From NCBI RefSeq assembly GCF_014696615.1, contig NZ_JACJQJ010000049.1:1-64000 (forward strand): 64,000 bases of DNA, read 5' to 3'. Positions within the stretch are counted from its first letter, which is position 1; each line of letters starts with the position of its first letter. Below, piece by piece: positions 10,001 through 18,535 of the stretch. The position numbers were made by a program, and so were the translations under genes. A model generated the notes under the pieces. That model made no database searches, was not told the DNA's origin, and saw only the letters and a program-made list of their open reading frames with translations. Origin of the DNA: Nostoc linckia FACHB-104 (GTDB lineage: Bacteria; Cyanobacteriota; Cyanobacteriia; Cyanobacteriales; Nostocaceae).

Positions 10001-10203
10001 GTGCAGGTGCAGCCAGCAGAAAATCACTAGGTAACGCTGTGGCTGGTGGAATGATAGTTTCTACTTTATTGAGTTTGTTTGTAGTGCCAATTTTATATAT
10101 CGTGATTGGCAAAATTCGCGATCGCTTCCGTCGCCATCCTCAGCACCCACAATTGCCAAACTCTACCCAGGATGGCAAAGTAACTTACACAAGTCACCAC
10201 TAG
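7027..10203 (+). CDS. RND efflux pump permease (AcrB/HAE1 family)
   Basis: This inner-membrane trimer subunit exports hydrophobic compounds using the proton gradient. From the ATG at 7027 the protein is 1058 residues, the usual length for AcrB-type pumps, and begins with the typical FFIRRPVFTSV. I reject the longer frame from 6922 because its first 35 codons come from STRR repeats. The proton relay is intact: Asp409-Asp410 in VVDDAIIVVEN on TM4 match AcrB D407/D408, and Lys939 in SKNAILIVEFAN on TM10 matches K940. Two large periplasmic porter regions separate TM1-2 and TM7-8. The adaptor gene lies immediately upstream. The C-terminal tail is basic and His-rich. Confidence 0.95.
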   Translation: MFVDFFIRRPVFTSVCSIIILLVGAISIPTLPTAQYPEISPTQITVTANYVGASAEVVENTVTTVLERQINGVEGLKYMTSSSSNNGNSTITVTFDPSRNKDIAAVDVQNRVSLAEPLLPEVVQQTGVTVTKQSNNILLAIGLYSDNQEFDNVFLSNYADLYIVDAVKRINGVGEAQIFGERRYAMRLWLDPNRLASRNLTAQDVIDALNEQNVQVGAGQIGQQPTLPDQMYQIDLQAIGRLTEAAEFDDIVIKTASDGTLIKMKDVGRAELGAENYNSFLRFRGNEGVGIGIFATPGSNALDVAHAVKTEMVRLAQSFPPGMKYQVAFDTTSFVEASLAEVVKTLIEAIALVVLVIFLFLQDWRTTLIPVIVIPLTLVGTFAFIKAFGFSINTLTMFGLTLATGLVVDDAIIVVENVSRLIEDEGMPPLQAASESMRELFGAVIATSLVLMAVFVPVAFFPGSTGQIYKQFALTIAFSMVISTFLALTLTPALSALLLRRGQRPRGWLGWVFERINRFIDWTRRGYERSLFRLNKLRAIVVLLFVLSLGFTAWLYTRVPTAFIPDDDQGYFITIIQGPEGVSLNYTSKVMAQVEKEILKLPEVTGTFAIGGFGFSGNSANSGAIFTTLKPWEERHEPGQSAQAIIGKLAGVLSAIPEARIFPVNPPSIQGLGSFGGFQFQLQDRAGNSGLNTLLQVMGQLLERGNQTPGLQAVFSTFNANTPQMLIEVNRNKAKALQVPVDEIFNTLQSYLGSRYVNDFNLLQRTYRVYVQADAQFRSNPEDIGKLYVRSDNNQMIALSNLVKVTSTIGAQTINHYNLFRSIEINGSAAPGYSSGQATTAMEQLAKQVLPASMGYEWSGIAAEEQESGGQAPIIFILGLVFVFLVLAAQYENYVDPLIIMLAVPLAILGALLAQSMRGLANDVFCQVGLVMLIGLASKNAILIVEFANQLREQGFSLTKAAIQASQERLRPILMTSLSFILGIWPLVNPVGAGAASRKSLGNAVAGGMIVSTLLSLFVVPILYIVIGKIRDRFRRHPQHPQLPNSTQDGKVTYTSHH

Positions 10204-10448
10204 ATTTAAGAAGTGGATGAGACATGAGAAACTACTCTTAACCTTTGACTCTTAACAAATAACAAATGCCAAACGCCAAATAGCAAACACCCAATATAAT
10301 GGCTATGGCAGCTAACCAAACAGGTGAGTGAATATGAGCTAAAAAACGTTGTATTAAAACATTGACAACGCTTATATATATCAGTTGATTCACTGACTTT
10401 TGGCTTCTGTTTTACCCACGAAATCTCATTCCGCAACATCCTACAATT

Positions 10449-11162
10449 ATGGATTTGTCAAACTTTACTACACTTCAAAACTTAGAAGCTGCTTTCGGTG
10501 GCGAATCGATGGCAAATAGAAAGTATCTGTTTTTTGCTGATGTGGCGCGTAAACTTGGGTTTACAGACTTAGCGAAACTTTTTAAAGAAACAGCAGATCA
10601 AGAAACAGAACACGCTTTTGCACATTTTGTTTTGCTACATCCAGAATTAGTTGTCAAAGATCCAGCTGCATTAACTGACGAACAAAAGCGAGAAATTATG
10701 TCTCGTTGCTTATCTTTGGCAATTGAAGGCGAAACTTATGAATACACTACAATGTATCCAGAATTTGCCTCGGCTGCTCAACGCGATCGCGACAATCCCG
10801 CAGCAGAAGAATTTCTCAAACAAGCAAAAGAATCTAGCGAACACGCTACCACATTCCGCGATGCAGCCCATCGTTTTGGTTTGCTCAAATTCATTGAAAA
10901 CTACCATGCAGATCGCTACGCTGAAGCTTTAGAAGTATTAAATGGTGGACAAGCAGCAACCAGAGTTGCAGGAGAAGATCCAAAAACTCGTAAATGGATT
11001 TGCAGACAATGCAGTATGATTTACGATCCAGTTGTTGGCGATCCCGATTCAGGAATTGCTGCTGGTACAGCTTTTGAAGATATTCCTGAAGAATGGCGTT
11101 GTCCAATTTGTGGTGCAACTAAAAAGACTTTTCAACCACTTGAGGAAAAACTCGCTGCCTAA
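10449..11162 (+). CDS. rbr: Rubrerythrin with C-terminal rubredoxin domain
   Basis: This cytoplasmic non-haem iron protein reduces hydrogen peroxide. The 237-residue chain has a ferritin-like four-helix diiron domain at about residues 1-150, with Glu and His ligands in ENLEAAFGGESMANRKY, ETADQETEHAFAHF, EGETYEYTTMYPEF and ESSEHATTFRDAAHRF. A full rubredoxin domain follows (Cys185/Cys188 in WICRQC and Cys218/Cys221 in CPICG, with GDPDSGIAAGTAFEDIPEEW between). In Anabaena PCC 7120 a rubrerythrin protects nitrogenase in heterocysts; whether this gene plays that role is inference. It is monocistronic, with a strong hairpin 41 nt after the stop. Confidence 0.95.
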   Translation: MDLSNFTTLQNLEAAFGGESMANRKYLFFADVARKLGFTDLAKLFKETADQETEHAFAHFVLLHPELVVKDPAALTDEQKREIMSRCLSLAIEGETYEYTTMYPEFASAAQRDRDNPAAEEFLKQAKESSEHATTFRDAAHRFGLLKFIENYHADRYAEALEVLNGGQAATRVAGEDPKTRKWICRQCSMIYDPVVGDPDSGIAAGTAFEDIPEEWRCPICGATKKTFQPLEEKLAA

Positions 11163-11202
11163 AATTTTCATATAGCAGCTATTTTTGCAATACCACACTT
11201 TG

Positions 11203-11229
11203 TAAGGGCATAACTATGTTATGCCCTTA
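11203..11229 (+). terminator. Hairpin terminator after rubrerythrin
   Basis: A perfect 12-bp stem, TAAGGGCATAAC pairing with GTTATGCCCTTA, encloses a 3-nt loop 41 nt after the rubrerythrin stop. It is followed by a T-containing but not pure T run, so it is a good though not textbook intrinsic terminator. Confidence 0.65.
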
Positions 11230-11853
11230 TTGCTATTAATAACAAGAAAAATTTTTGGCTCATTCAAACTGGTATAAATATTAAAAATAATTGAGAGAAT
11301 TATCCAAGTTTAAATAAATGTGGTGGGATTAAGCTCATAGTAAAACAGAGTGCGATCGCAACCAAATTATTGAGTAATTAGAATTTAATACATAAAGTTC
11401 TGAATCAGATTGGGAGGATGCAACCTCTACTTGATACTCCCTCAAGCTGAATTTGGGGATAAATATGATTGCTTTTTTGTCAAGAGATTATTTTACAAAT
11501 AGTTAAATTCTTCAGGGCTACAGAGAATATTTATGCTAATAATATCTGCGGTATTTGCAGTAACACAACAGATAACGCTTTAGCCACTGAAGAAAAAGGG
11601 GATACTAGCTACATTATTAATCTATGGACAATAAAAAGTGCATTCGCCTAGAGTGCAGTTAGCGCTGGCTTTGTGTCAAAAAGAGAAGTCAAAGAATATT
11701 AATTTAAGCACCGGATTGATTTTGAGGATCTGAAATTTTGAATTTTGAATTTTGAATTATCCTAGGGCCTTACTGTGAGATTTTTGCGGAAAAATTACAC
11801 AACCTTTTGTAGCTTGCAATCATATTAATACCAACCCGAAGAGGGTAACAGAA
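11230..11853. other. Intergenic region
   Basis: No supported gene. It has one HIP1 site, AT-rich sequence, and a short TTTGAAT heptamer run near 11735-11758. A 60-codon frame at 11469-11651 has no recognisable features. A GAGGG ribosome-binding-like stretch lies about 10 nt before the ATG at 11854. Confidence 0.4.
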
Positions 11854-14022
11854 ATGGAAAAAGTTATTTGGTCTGTACTAGTGCTAACAGCCATAGCAGT
11901 ATGGTTCTTCAGTCCCAGCATTATTTGGCAATACATTTTCTTTTTACGTATGCCCTTAATCATGGGTTTATTCCTGTTGCTTCTCCCTAAAGCTGCCAAA
12001 GATTGGCTACCAGCCATACTCAAAAATTTATTTGTGCTGCGAAATAAATGGCAATTAGCCGCCGTGATTATCAGTGCGATCGCCGCCGGAATATCGGTAG
12101 TATTGGTGGCATCGATTATTATACATAATGCACCAGAGCGATTTGGTGTACCAGTAATCCTAGAAATTTCAGAATTTTGGCAATATGCGATCGCAATTGG
12201 CTTGAGTGCATATATTTGTTTTGTGACAATAGATTTATCTCGCGAGAAGCTACAGTCACAAGATATAAAGTGGGGGGCATTTGTAGGATTAGTCGCCAGT
12301 ATTGGGTTGGTGATTTTTACTAGTTTGCTCAGAAATTGGTTAGGGTCAAATGCTTTATTTAAAGAGACAGCTGCTAGTGCTTTCTCGATGATTAAACATG
12401 GTGTAGAAGGCTATATCAATCTCCAAAATAACGAATTGACAGAAGGACATTTAACTGCGATCGCTTTTCTGTTAGTGGGAACAGTTATTTACATCGCGGT
12501 TGGTTTAATTTTCAATCCAGAATCCAATCCAGATCGTCCCGAAGCACCAGCACTTTTTTATTTGTTGCTAATTCTTTCTATGGCAACACTTTTTTATGGA
12601 GGTGCAAGTTTTTACCTAGATTATTTTCGGGTTCCTGTATTTATTATTTTGCTGCTTTTCTCAGCTTTTACATATTATGCATTTGGAGTAGATCACTATT
12701 TTCAACTTGATCCATTAACAGAAAATCAAGATAACAAGCAGGCAATTAATAGCGATGCTGAAAACTTTAAACAAATCCTAGATACACGTCTTCAACACCA
12801 AACCGGAGAACGAACTTTAGTGATTGTTTGCGCTAGTGGTGGCGGAATTCAAGCTGCTGGCTGGACAGCACAAGTATTAACTAGGCTACAAGATGAAGAT
12901 CTATTAGGCAAGTCATTTACTAAAGCTATTGGTTTAATTAGTGCTGTTTCTGGCGGTTCAGTAGGGACAATGTACTACTTAGATCGCTTTATTGAAGATA
13001 CTAAAAGCGATTCACAAGACAAAGGTTATCCTCAAGATCATGAATTAGATTGTATATTTAAGAGTGCTACAAAAGATAGTTTAGATGCTGTTAGTTGGGG
13101 TTTAGCATATCTGGATATATGGCGATTTATTGGCTTACCCTTCGTGGTTCGCAAAAATTTTGATCGCGGTACCGCCGTTGAGACCGATTGGCAAGGGGAA
13201 ATGAGGCAATCAGGAACCAAAAAAACCTTAGCAACATGGCGCAAACAAATTTTTGCAGGTGAAATTCCTATTCCTATATTCAATGCCACTCTTGTGGAAG
13301 ATGGTCGGAGATTCCTCATTTCTCCTATGACTTTTTGTGAGAAAAATGAAAAAAAATATGTAGATTTCAATACGCTTTATAACAGCTATGACATAAATGT
13401 TGTGACAGCGGCAAGACTCTCTTCTACTTTTCCCTATGTTTCTCCAATCTGTCGTAGTAATCAAAATATTCCTGGCAAAAATTATCATATTGCTGATGGT
13501 GGATATTTTGATAATTCTGGTTTCGTCACCATCGCAGAATGGCTTAATAAATGGCTCAAACCGGAAAAGCAATTGAATATCCAACGTGTGCTGGTATTGC
13601 AAATTAATGCCTTTCCGGAAACAAGTTTTAAGAAAGATAATAAAAGTGAAGATGTTAAAGGTGATGGTGGCTGGTTTATGGCAACTATTGGGCCATTACT
13701 AGCGATGTTTAAAGTTCGAGATCCAATTCAAGCGAATCGAAACGCGACTGAAGCAGATTTGCTAAAAAACAGATGGAAAGCATATCAAGACAAGTCAGAA
13801 AATAAAGATGGGGTAGATATCCAATACTTTTCTATATTCTTTCCGTCAGAAGAAGATGCGCCAGAATTTTACAAAAATGGCAGGTATCAACCACCTTTAT
13901 CTTGGAGGTTAACTGATAAAGAAAAAAAAGCTATTCAAGAGGGTTGGAATGAAATGAAAAAAGGGCGCAAGATTCAAGCTATTAAAAAACTGTGGAGAGA
14001 AACCTGGGGTATATCAGATTAG
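11854..14022 (+). CDS. Membrane protein with patatin-like phospholipase domain
   Basis: The 722-residue protein has two halves. Residues 1 to about 290 contain roughly eight hydrophobic helices. Residues from about 320 hold a patatin-type serine hydrolase: the oxyanion stretch CASGGGIQAAGW (about 325-336), the nucleophile elbow GGSVG (about 367-371, GxSxG) and the dyad Asp in ADGGYFDNSG (about 546-555). All three parts of the catalytic Ser-Asp dyad are intact, so acyl-hydrolase activity on membrane lipid is likely. The multi-helix N-terminus suggests an integral membrane lipase acting on the cytoplasmic face, unlike soluble patatins. The physiological substrate is unknown. It stands alone on the plus strand and converges with the transglycosylase gene. 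Confidence 0.85.
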   Translation: MEKVIWSVLVLTAIAVWFFSPSIIWQYIFFLRMPLIMGLFLLLLPKAAKDWLPAILKNLFVLRNKWQLAAVIISAIAAGISVVLVASIIIHNAPERFGVPVILEISEFWQYAIAIGLSAYICFVTIDLSREKLQSQDIKWGAFVGLVASIGLVIFTSLLRNWLGSNALFKETAASAFSMIKHGVEGYINLQNNELTEGHLTAIAFLLVGTVIYIAVGLIFNPESNPDRPEAPALFYLLLILSMATLFYGGASFYLDYFRVPVFIILLLFSAFTYYAFGVDHYFQLDPLTENQDNKQAINSDAENFKQILDTRLQHQTGERTLVIVCASGGGIQAAGWTAQVLTRLQDEDLLGKSFTKAIGLISAVSGGSVGTMYYLDRFIEDTKSDSQDKGYPQDHELDCIFKSATKDSLDAVSWGLAYLDIWRFIGLPFVVRKNFDRGTAVETDWQGEMRQSGTKKTLATWRKQIFAGEIPIPIFNATLVEDGRRFLISPMTFCEKNEKKYVDFNTLYNSYDINVVTAARLSSTFPYVSPICRSNQNIPGKNYHIADGGYFDNSGFVTIAEWLNKWLKPEKQLNIQRVLVLQINAFPETSFKKDNKSEDVKGDGGWFMATIGPLLAMFKVRDPIQANRNATEADLLKNRWKAYQDKSENKDGVDIQYFSIFFPSEEDAPEFYKNGRYQPPLSWRLTDKEKKAIQEGWNEMKKGRKIQAIKKLWRETWGISD

Positions 14023-14053
14023 AAATCACCAATTAGGGGCAACAGCTGATTGT

Positions 14054-15409
14054 TTATTTTTTCACTAAGATATATGCTGTAGCATAATCAGGCATTTGTG
14101 CAATCCGCTGTGCAAATTGTTTATTACTCTGAAAAATACCTGCTAAAAAATCGAGTTGATACAGGTTAGGTAAAAAGGCTCCACCTGTATCAGCAACCAC
14201 GCCCATTTGCAGTTGCTTGCGCCCATTTATCATATTCTCAAGCACAATAATTTTACCTAAACCGACATTGAGAATATCACCTGCAAAAGTTACTCCTGGT
14301 TTAATAGATATTTTGGCATCTATTTTATAACCATAACCTTTAATAGCATCAACTTTTCTAAAGTACCAGTAACGCTTTTGTGATGTAGCTTTTAATCCAC
14401 GGATATACGGCATTTCATTGTTTCTGTCCACATTGAAATATGCTTCTGTACCATCAGTAAATTTGATGAATATTGTTCCCTGCATTAGGGCTTCTTCTAA
14501 ACCCTGGCGTGTTAAATATGCCAGCGGCTCAACTTTGCCATATTCTTTACCTCCAGGTTCATAAATACCTGATAATACATCTTGTTTTGTATATCTAGTG
14601 TAGAATTTATCAGCAGCCAAATTATCTTTTAAACTATAAATCGGAATATTAAAAGTAGATGTTTTTTTATGAGAACCAGTGTGAATAAAGACAGCATATT
14701 TTGTAATGCGTAATTTTTGTTGTTTTGTTTGCTTGGGATTATAAGGCGACCATTTAATAACTTTGAAATTGCTATTAATGAAATTAGGATCTTGTAAGCG
14801 AGTAGTGCGATTATTCGCAATATCTTGCTGTAAAATCGTAATCATAAACTCTAGGGTTTTCAGCACATCATCAATGCTAACTCCTTGAGAACCTAGAACA
14901 CCTGTACGTAAAATATCAGGGTCTTCTTGAGCATAGTCTTGATAATATTTTCTCGTGTTTACTAGTACAGTTAATAAGTCTTTTTGATTAAAATTAATTT
15001 TAGATTTTGGTAACTTAGCTGCAGCAAAAATCTGATTAGAATTAATACTAAATTTATATTTTTTAAACTCATCAACTACATCATATTTTTTAGATGCTGA
15101 AGCCAAAGTTTGCCCTGATGTATGATGATTAGCTTGAGTAATTGCTCCTTTACCTATTTGCGATTCACTCACTAAATTTTGCCCAGTTGCAGCAAGTATC
15201 TTAGCAGACTTGATTAAAGGAAGCAGAAATGATGATAAAGTAACTGGTTTTTCTGGTTGAGTAAAAGAGAGATTTGGTGTAGTCTGATTTTCTGTAATTA
15301 GTTGTTTATCTTTTGACTGAGCAGATAAATGATTATTGGCGAAACCAACAACTAATAAGGTAGCCAAACCTACTGCTGAGCGAATTTTTTTAGTGAATAT
15401 GATACTCAT
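14054..15409 (-). CDS. mltA: MltA-like murein transglycosylase with signal peptide
   Basis: The 451-residue exported protein begins with a signal peptide (IRSAVGLATLLVVGFANN, cleaved near SAQS). About 130 residues of low-complexity polar sequence follow. From about residue 240 the order of motifs fits the MltA domain: PIYSLKD, YTRYTKQDVLSGIYEPG, LAYLTRQGLEEALMQGT with FTDG, YFNVDRNNEMPYIRG, and a C-terminal 3D double-psi barrel with VVADTGGAFLPNLYQLDF. The Asp of QLDF (about residue 419) is the likely catalytic acid, matching the family's Asp in the 3D domain. MltA cleaves glycan strands of peptidoglycan to 1,6-anhydro products. The motif spacing is diverged, so I am fairly, not fully, sure. 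It has no lipobox Cys. Confidence 0.7.
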   Translation of the reverse strand: MSIIFTKKIRSAVGLATLLVVGFANNHLSAQSKDKQLITENQTTPNLSFTQPEKPVTLSSFLLPLIKSAKILAATGQNLVSESQIGKGAITQANHHTSGQTLASASKKYDVVDEFKKYKFSINSNQIFAAAKLPKSKINFNQKDLLTVLVNTRKYYQDYAQEDPDILRTGVLGSQGVSIDDVLKTLEFMITILQQDIANNRTTRLQDPNFINSNFKVIKWSPYNPKQTKQQKLRITKYAVFIHTGSHKKTSTFNIPIYSLKDNLAADKFYTRYTKQDVLSGIYEPGGKEYGKVEPLAYLTRQGLEEALMQGTIFIKFTDGTEAYFNVDRNNEMPYIRGLKATSQKRYWYFRKVDAIKGYGYKIDAKISIKPGVTFAGDILNVGLGKIIVLENMINGRKQLQMGVVADTGGAFLPNLYQLDFLAGIFQSNKQFAQRIAQMPDYATAYILVKK

Positions 15410-15825
15410 GGTATTAGAAAAATTTTATTGATACATCATAATTGAACTTGGTTAATATCTGAACCAGTCAGCCTCAAAAAGGTTCCCTTTCAGCGACTTG
15501 CAATTAAATTAATGTCCCATCGCTGATAAAGCAGGGAGTCGAGGGAATTAGCAGTCTTGTGCAATCCAGGCATGGAGACAATTTATTTTTGATAGTTACC
15601 TCACTGCAATCATAGAATTTGTAGTTACGCATCTGGTGAGATATATCACAAGTTAATAACTTTTAGAATAAATGAATACAAATCGTAAGGTGAGGGTGGG
15701 GATAAAACCCATAAGAGAGAAGAATGAGGAGAAGAAAGAAGAAAAATGTAGAAATGCAGCGATCGCGCTGATGTTGCTAAATTAACAAGAGATAATCACA
15801 ATGACAACGCTAGCTGCAATCAACA
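15410..15825. other. Divergent intergenic region
   Basis: This 416-bp gap separates the divergent transglycosylase and SLH-glycosidase genes, so it should hold both promoters. A GAGA/AAGA purine-rich tract lies at about 15710-15750. A 19-codon upstream frame starts at the ATG at 15801 and overlaps the SLH gene start in another frame. I see no gene or clear operator. Confidence 0.4.
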
Positions 15826-18042
15826 ATGGTATCTACTTCTACAGCGTTCTCGGATATTAAAGGCCATTGGGCAAGCTCATTTATTGGAGCTTTATCAGGA
15901 CGGCGATTAATAAATGGGTATCCTAACGGTACTTTTCGCCCAGATAACTCAGTAACTCGTGCTGAATTTGCTGCCCTCATTGCCAAAGTCTTTACACTTA
16001 CTTCTAAGCGGAAATATTCCCCGTTTACTGATGTACCGACTAATCATTGGGCAGCCAATGTTATTAAAAATGCTTATGAAGCAGGGTTTATTTCTGGATA
16101 CCCTGATAAAACTTTCCGCCCCAATAATAGAATTTCTCGGGGTGATGTTTTAGTTGCAATAGTTAATGGCTTGGAGATTGCTACTAAGATAAAACCTGAC
16201 TTAGTCAATAAATTGTCCCAATATTATACAGATGCCACTGCGATCGCAGGCTATGCCAAAAATCAGGTAGCTATTGCTACAAGTGCAGGGTTAGTAGTTA
16301 GCCACCCAAATATAAAATTACTCAACCCTAATCTAGCTGCAACCCGTGCTGATTTAGCGGTCATAGCCTATCAAGCTTTGGTATATCAGGGGAAAGCAGA
16401 AAAGATTACCTCTACGTACTTAGTGCCATCGCCAAACCCACCTGTGGTAGTAGTACCTCCAGTTGAACCGCCTCAGGTAGAAGTTCCGGTTGAGCCACCT
16501 AAGGTAGAAGTTCCGGTTGAACCGCCTCAGGTAGAAGTTCCGGTTGAGCCACCTAAGGTAGAAGTTCCGGTTGAACCGCCTCAGGTAGAAGTTCCTCCAA
16601 CACCACCTGTAGTAGTAACTCCAGTTGAACCACCTAAGGTAGAAGTACCACAGAATACTGTGAGGCTAAGTCATCAAAGGGAGTTTCGCGGGGCGTGGGT
16701 AGCATCAGTCTGGAATGGTGATTGGCCTTCTAAATCTGGATTACCTGTTGCACAACAGAAATCTGAACTAGTTGCAATTATCACTCGATTACAGCAACTC
16801 AACTTTAATGCCTTAATTTTACAGGTGCGACCAGAAGGCGATGCTGTGTATGCTTCGACCTTAGAACCTTGGAGTGCTTGGATTACCGGAACTCAAGGGA
16901 AAGCACCAGATCCATACTACGATCCCTTAGAGTTTGCGATCGCAGAATGCCACAAGCGCAACATTGAAGTTCATGCTTGGTTTAACCCTTACCGCGCTAA
17001 GACTAGTGTTAATAGCGGAATTAATGTCAGTCCCCACATAGCTGTCACGAATCCAGACGTGGTTTATAAATGGGGCAATCAATTGTGGATGGACCCAGGG
17101 ATTAAAATTGTTCAGGATAGGGCATATAACGTCATTCTTGATGTTGTGCGTCGGTACGATATTGATGGCGTTCACTTAGACGACTATTTTTATCCTTATC
17201 CCATATCTGGGCAAACTTTCCCTGACAGCAAAACCTATGAAGCTTACAAATCTGCTGGTGGTGGACTTAGCTTAGGTGATTGGCGACGGGAAAACGTCAA
17301 TCTGATGGTGCTGCGTCTATCGGAAGGAATTAAAGCCACAAAACCGCACGTTAAATTTGGCATTAGTCCCTTTGGAATTTATCGCCCTGGACAACCAGCA
17401 GGTATTACGGGCTTAGATGCCTATAATGTACTGTATGCTGACTCCAAGAAATGGTTAGAACTGGGCTGGGTTGATTATATTGCGCCTCAACTATATTGGC
17501 GTACAGACCAAACACAACAAAGTTATTCTGCTTTACTCAATTGGTGGACACAGGTAAACACCAAGCAAAAACACGTTTACGCTGGTAACAATTTGACCGA
17601 ACCCAGCAACAAGAGTCGGGAAAGTGAAGAGATTGAAAAGCAGGTAATATTTAGTCGCAGCCAAGCAGGAAGGTATTCCCTGGGCAATATCTTCTTTAAT
17701 TTGGGTGTTTTGATGGAAAATAGCCAAGGTATCGCTGATAAATTCCAAACTCAAATTTATAACAAACCTGCCATTCCTCCTACTTGGTCTTCCCAGGTTA
17801 CTACAGTACCAGCACCACCCACGGGGCTAGTCTATGTGAACGGTAGACTCAATTGGAAACCTGGAGACGATCAACCCGTTCGTTCCTGGACACTTTATCG
17901 TCAAAGTGGGGATGGCTGGGTAATTCAGCGTATTTTATCTGCTGGTACAACCTTTGCTACTGTAGGGCCAGGAACATACGCTGTATGCGCTGTCGATAGA
18001 TTAGCGAATGAAAGCCAGGGAGTGATGATTACAGTCAATTAA
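15826..18042 (+). CDS. SLH-domain surface protein with GHL10-type glycosidase domain
   Basis: The 738-residue protein combines three N-terminal SLH modules (about residues 6-50, 68-115, 130-180; FSDIKGHW, FTDVPTNHWAANV) with a Pro-rich VEPP(Q/K)VEVP linker (about 213-275) and a glycoside-hydrolase-like 10 domain of the DUF187/YngK type (about 285-620). This last includes FRGAWVASVW, LQVRPEGDA, VHAWFNPYRA, GVHLDDYFYPYP and ISPFGIYRPGQ. SLH modules bind wall polymers in the periplasm, so the enzyme probably acts on cell-wall or sheath glycans. A small beta domain ends the chain. No signal peptide follows the ATG at 15826, which is odd for an exported protein. Confidence 0.88.
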   Translation: MVSTSTAFSDIKGHWASSFIGALSGRRLINGYPNGTFRPDNSVTRAEFAALIAKVFTLTSKRKYSPFTDVPTNHWAANVIKNAYEAGFISGYPDKTFRPNNRISRGDVLVAIVNGLEIATKIKPDLVNKLSQYYTDATAIAGYAKNQVAIATSAGLVVSHPNIKLLNPNLAATRADLAVIAYQALVYQGKAEKITSTYLVPSPNPPVVVVPPVEPPQVEVPVEPPKVEVPVEPPQVEVPVEPPKVEVPVEPPQVEVPPTPPVVVTPVEPPKVEVPQNTVRLSHQREFRGAWVASVWNGDWPSKSGLPVAQQKSELVAIITRLQQLNFNALILQVRPEGDAVYASTLEPWSAWITGTQGKAPDPYYDPLEFAIAECHKRNIEVHAWFNPYRAKTSVNSGINVSPHIAVTNPDVVYKWGNQLWMDPGIKIVQDRAYNVILDVVRRYDIDGVHLDDYFYPYPISGQTFPDSKTYEAYKSAGGGLSLGDWRRENVNLMVLRLSEGIKATKPHVKFGISPFGIYRPGQPAGITGLDAYNVLYADSKKWLELGWVDYIAPQLYWRTDQTQQSYSALLNWWTQVNTKQKHVYAGNNLTEPSNKSRESEEIEKQVIFSRSQAGRYSLGNIFFNLGVLMENSQGIADKFQTQIYNKPAIPPTWSSQVTTVPAPPTGLVYVNGRLNWKPGDDQPVRSWTLYRQSGDGWVIQRILSAGTTFATVGPGTYAVCAVDRLANESQGVMITVN
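16462..16650 (+). repeat. 27-bp minisatellite encoding VEPPxVEVP linker
   Basis: Five adjacent 27-bp units, alternating GTTGAACCGCCTCAG and GTTGAGCCACCTAAG beginnings, encode VEPPQVEVP and VEPPKVEVP in turn. A diverged unit (PTPPVVVTP) and one more VEPPKVEVP follow. The alternation gives a 54-bp higher-order period, so the linker has probably grown by duplication of a two-unit block. Confidence 0.9.
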
Positions 18043-18146
18043 ATGGGAAAGGGGGAAGGGAAAAAAGGGGAAGGGGAAAAAGGGGAATGGGGAAAGATAA
18101 AGAAACAACCTTTCACCCTTACCCTTTCACCTTTTCCCCAAAAAAT
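18043..18146. repeat. GGGGAA-rich low-complexity tract
   Basis: Purine-rich AAAGGGGAAGGGG units followed by ACCCTTTCACC units. It is a variable intergenic repeat with no coding sense. Confidence 0.7.
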
Positions 18147-18535
18147 TTACATAGGGATTTGAATGAGAAATTCTGTACCTTGACCTGAAGCAGAGTTACA
18201 AATTAAATGCCCACTGTGAGTTTCTTCAATAATTTGACGTGCGATCGCTCATCCTAAACCAGTACCTTTACTAACTTAGTTGGTGGTAAAGAGATGATCG
18301 AATATCTTGTGTTGGACTTTTTTAGACATTCCTGTGCCGTTATCTTAAATGCTAATTAAGCTATTCTGCTTTTAAGTTGCACAATCCATCGTGAGGACGG
18401 TTGACGGTTGACAGCCTTGATTAGTATTTATGCAATTTAGACACGCATTAGCTTACCACCTGCTTACCATCTTCACTCTTAGCAGTGGGAATTGTAATTT
18501 GATTGAGATTGGTCTAAATCTCTGCAAAGCTGCGT
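18147..18535 (-). pseudogene. Decayed histidine-kinase C-terminus, paralogue of the neighbouring hybrid kinase
   Basis: Read on the minus strand, 18147-18365 matches the end of the HATPase_c domain of the intact kinase at 19253-24712. It carries [31 protein letters not shown] and a terminal GTEFLIQIPM before a TAA. At least three in-frame stops interrupt it: one in the I-DNG position, one after FTTN and one between GLG and AIAR. Homology resumes at about 18489-18535 after an unrelated insert of about 120 bp. It is the tail of a duplicated HstK-type kinase gene that has lost the rest. Confidence 0.85.

Noticed and set aside
10206-10439. 77-codon minus-strand frame
   Set aside because: Starts in no recognisable context and reads through CAAATGC-type repeats; no protein features.
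11469-11651. 60-codon plus-strand frame after rubrerythrin
   Set aside because: No ribosome-binding site, no protein-like composition.
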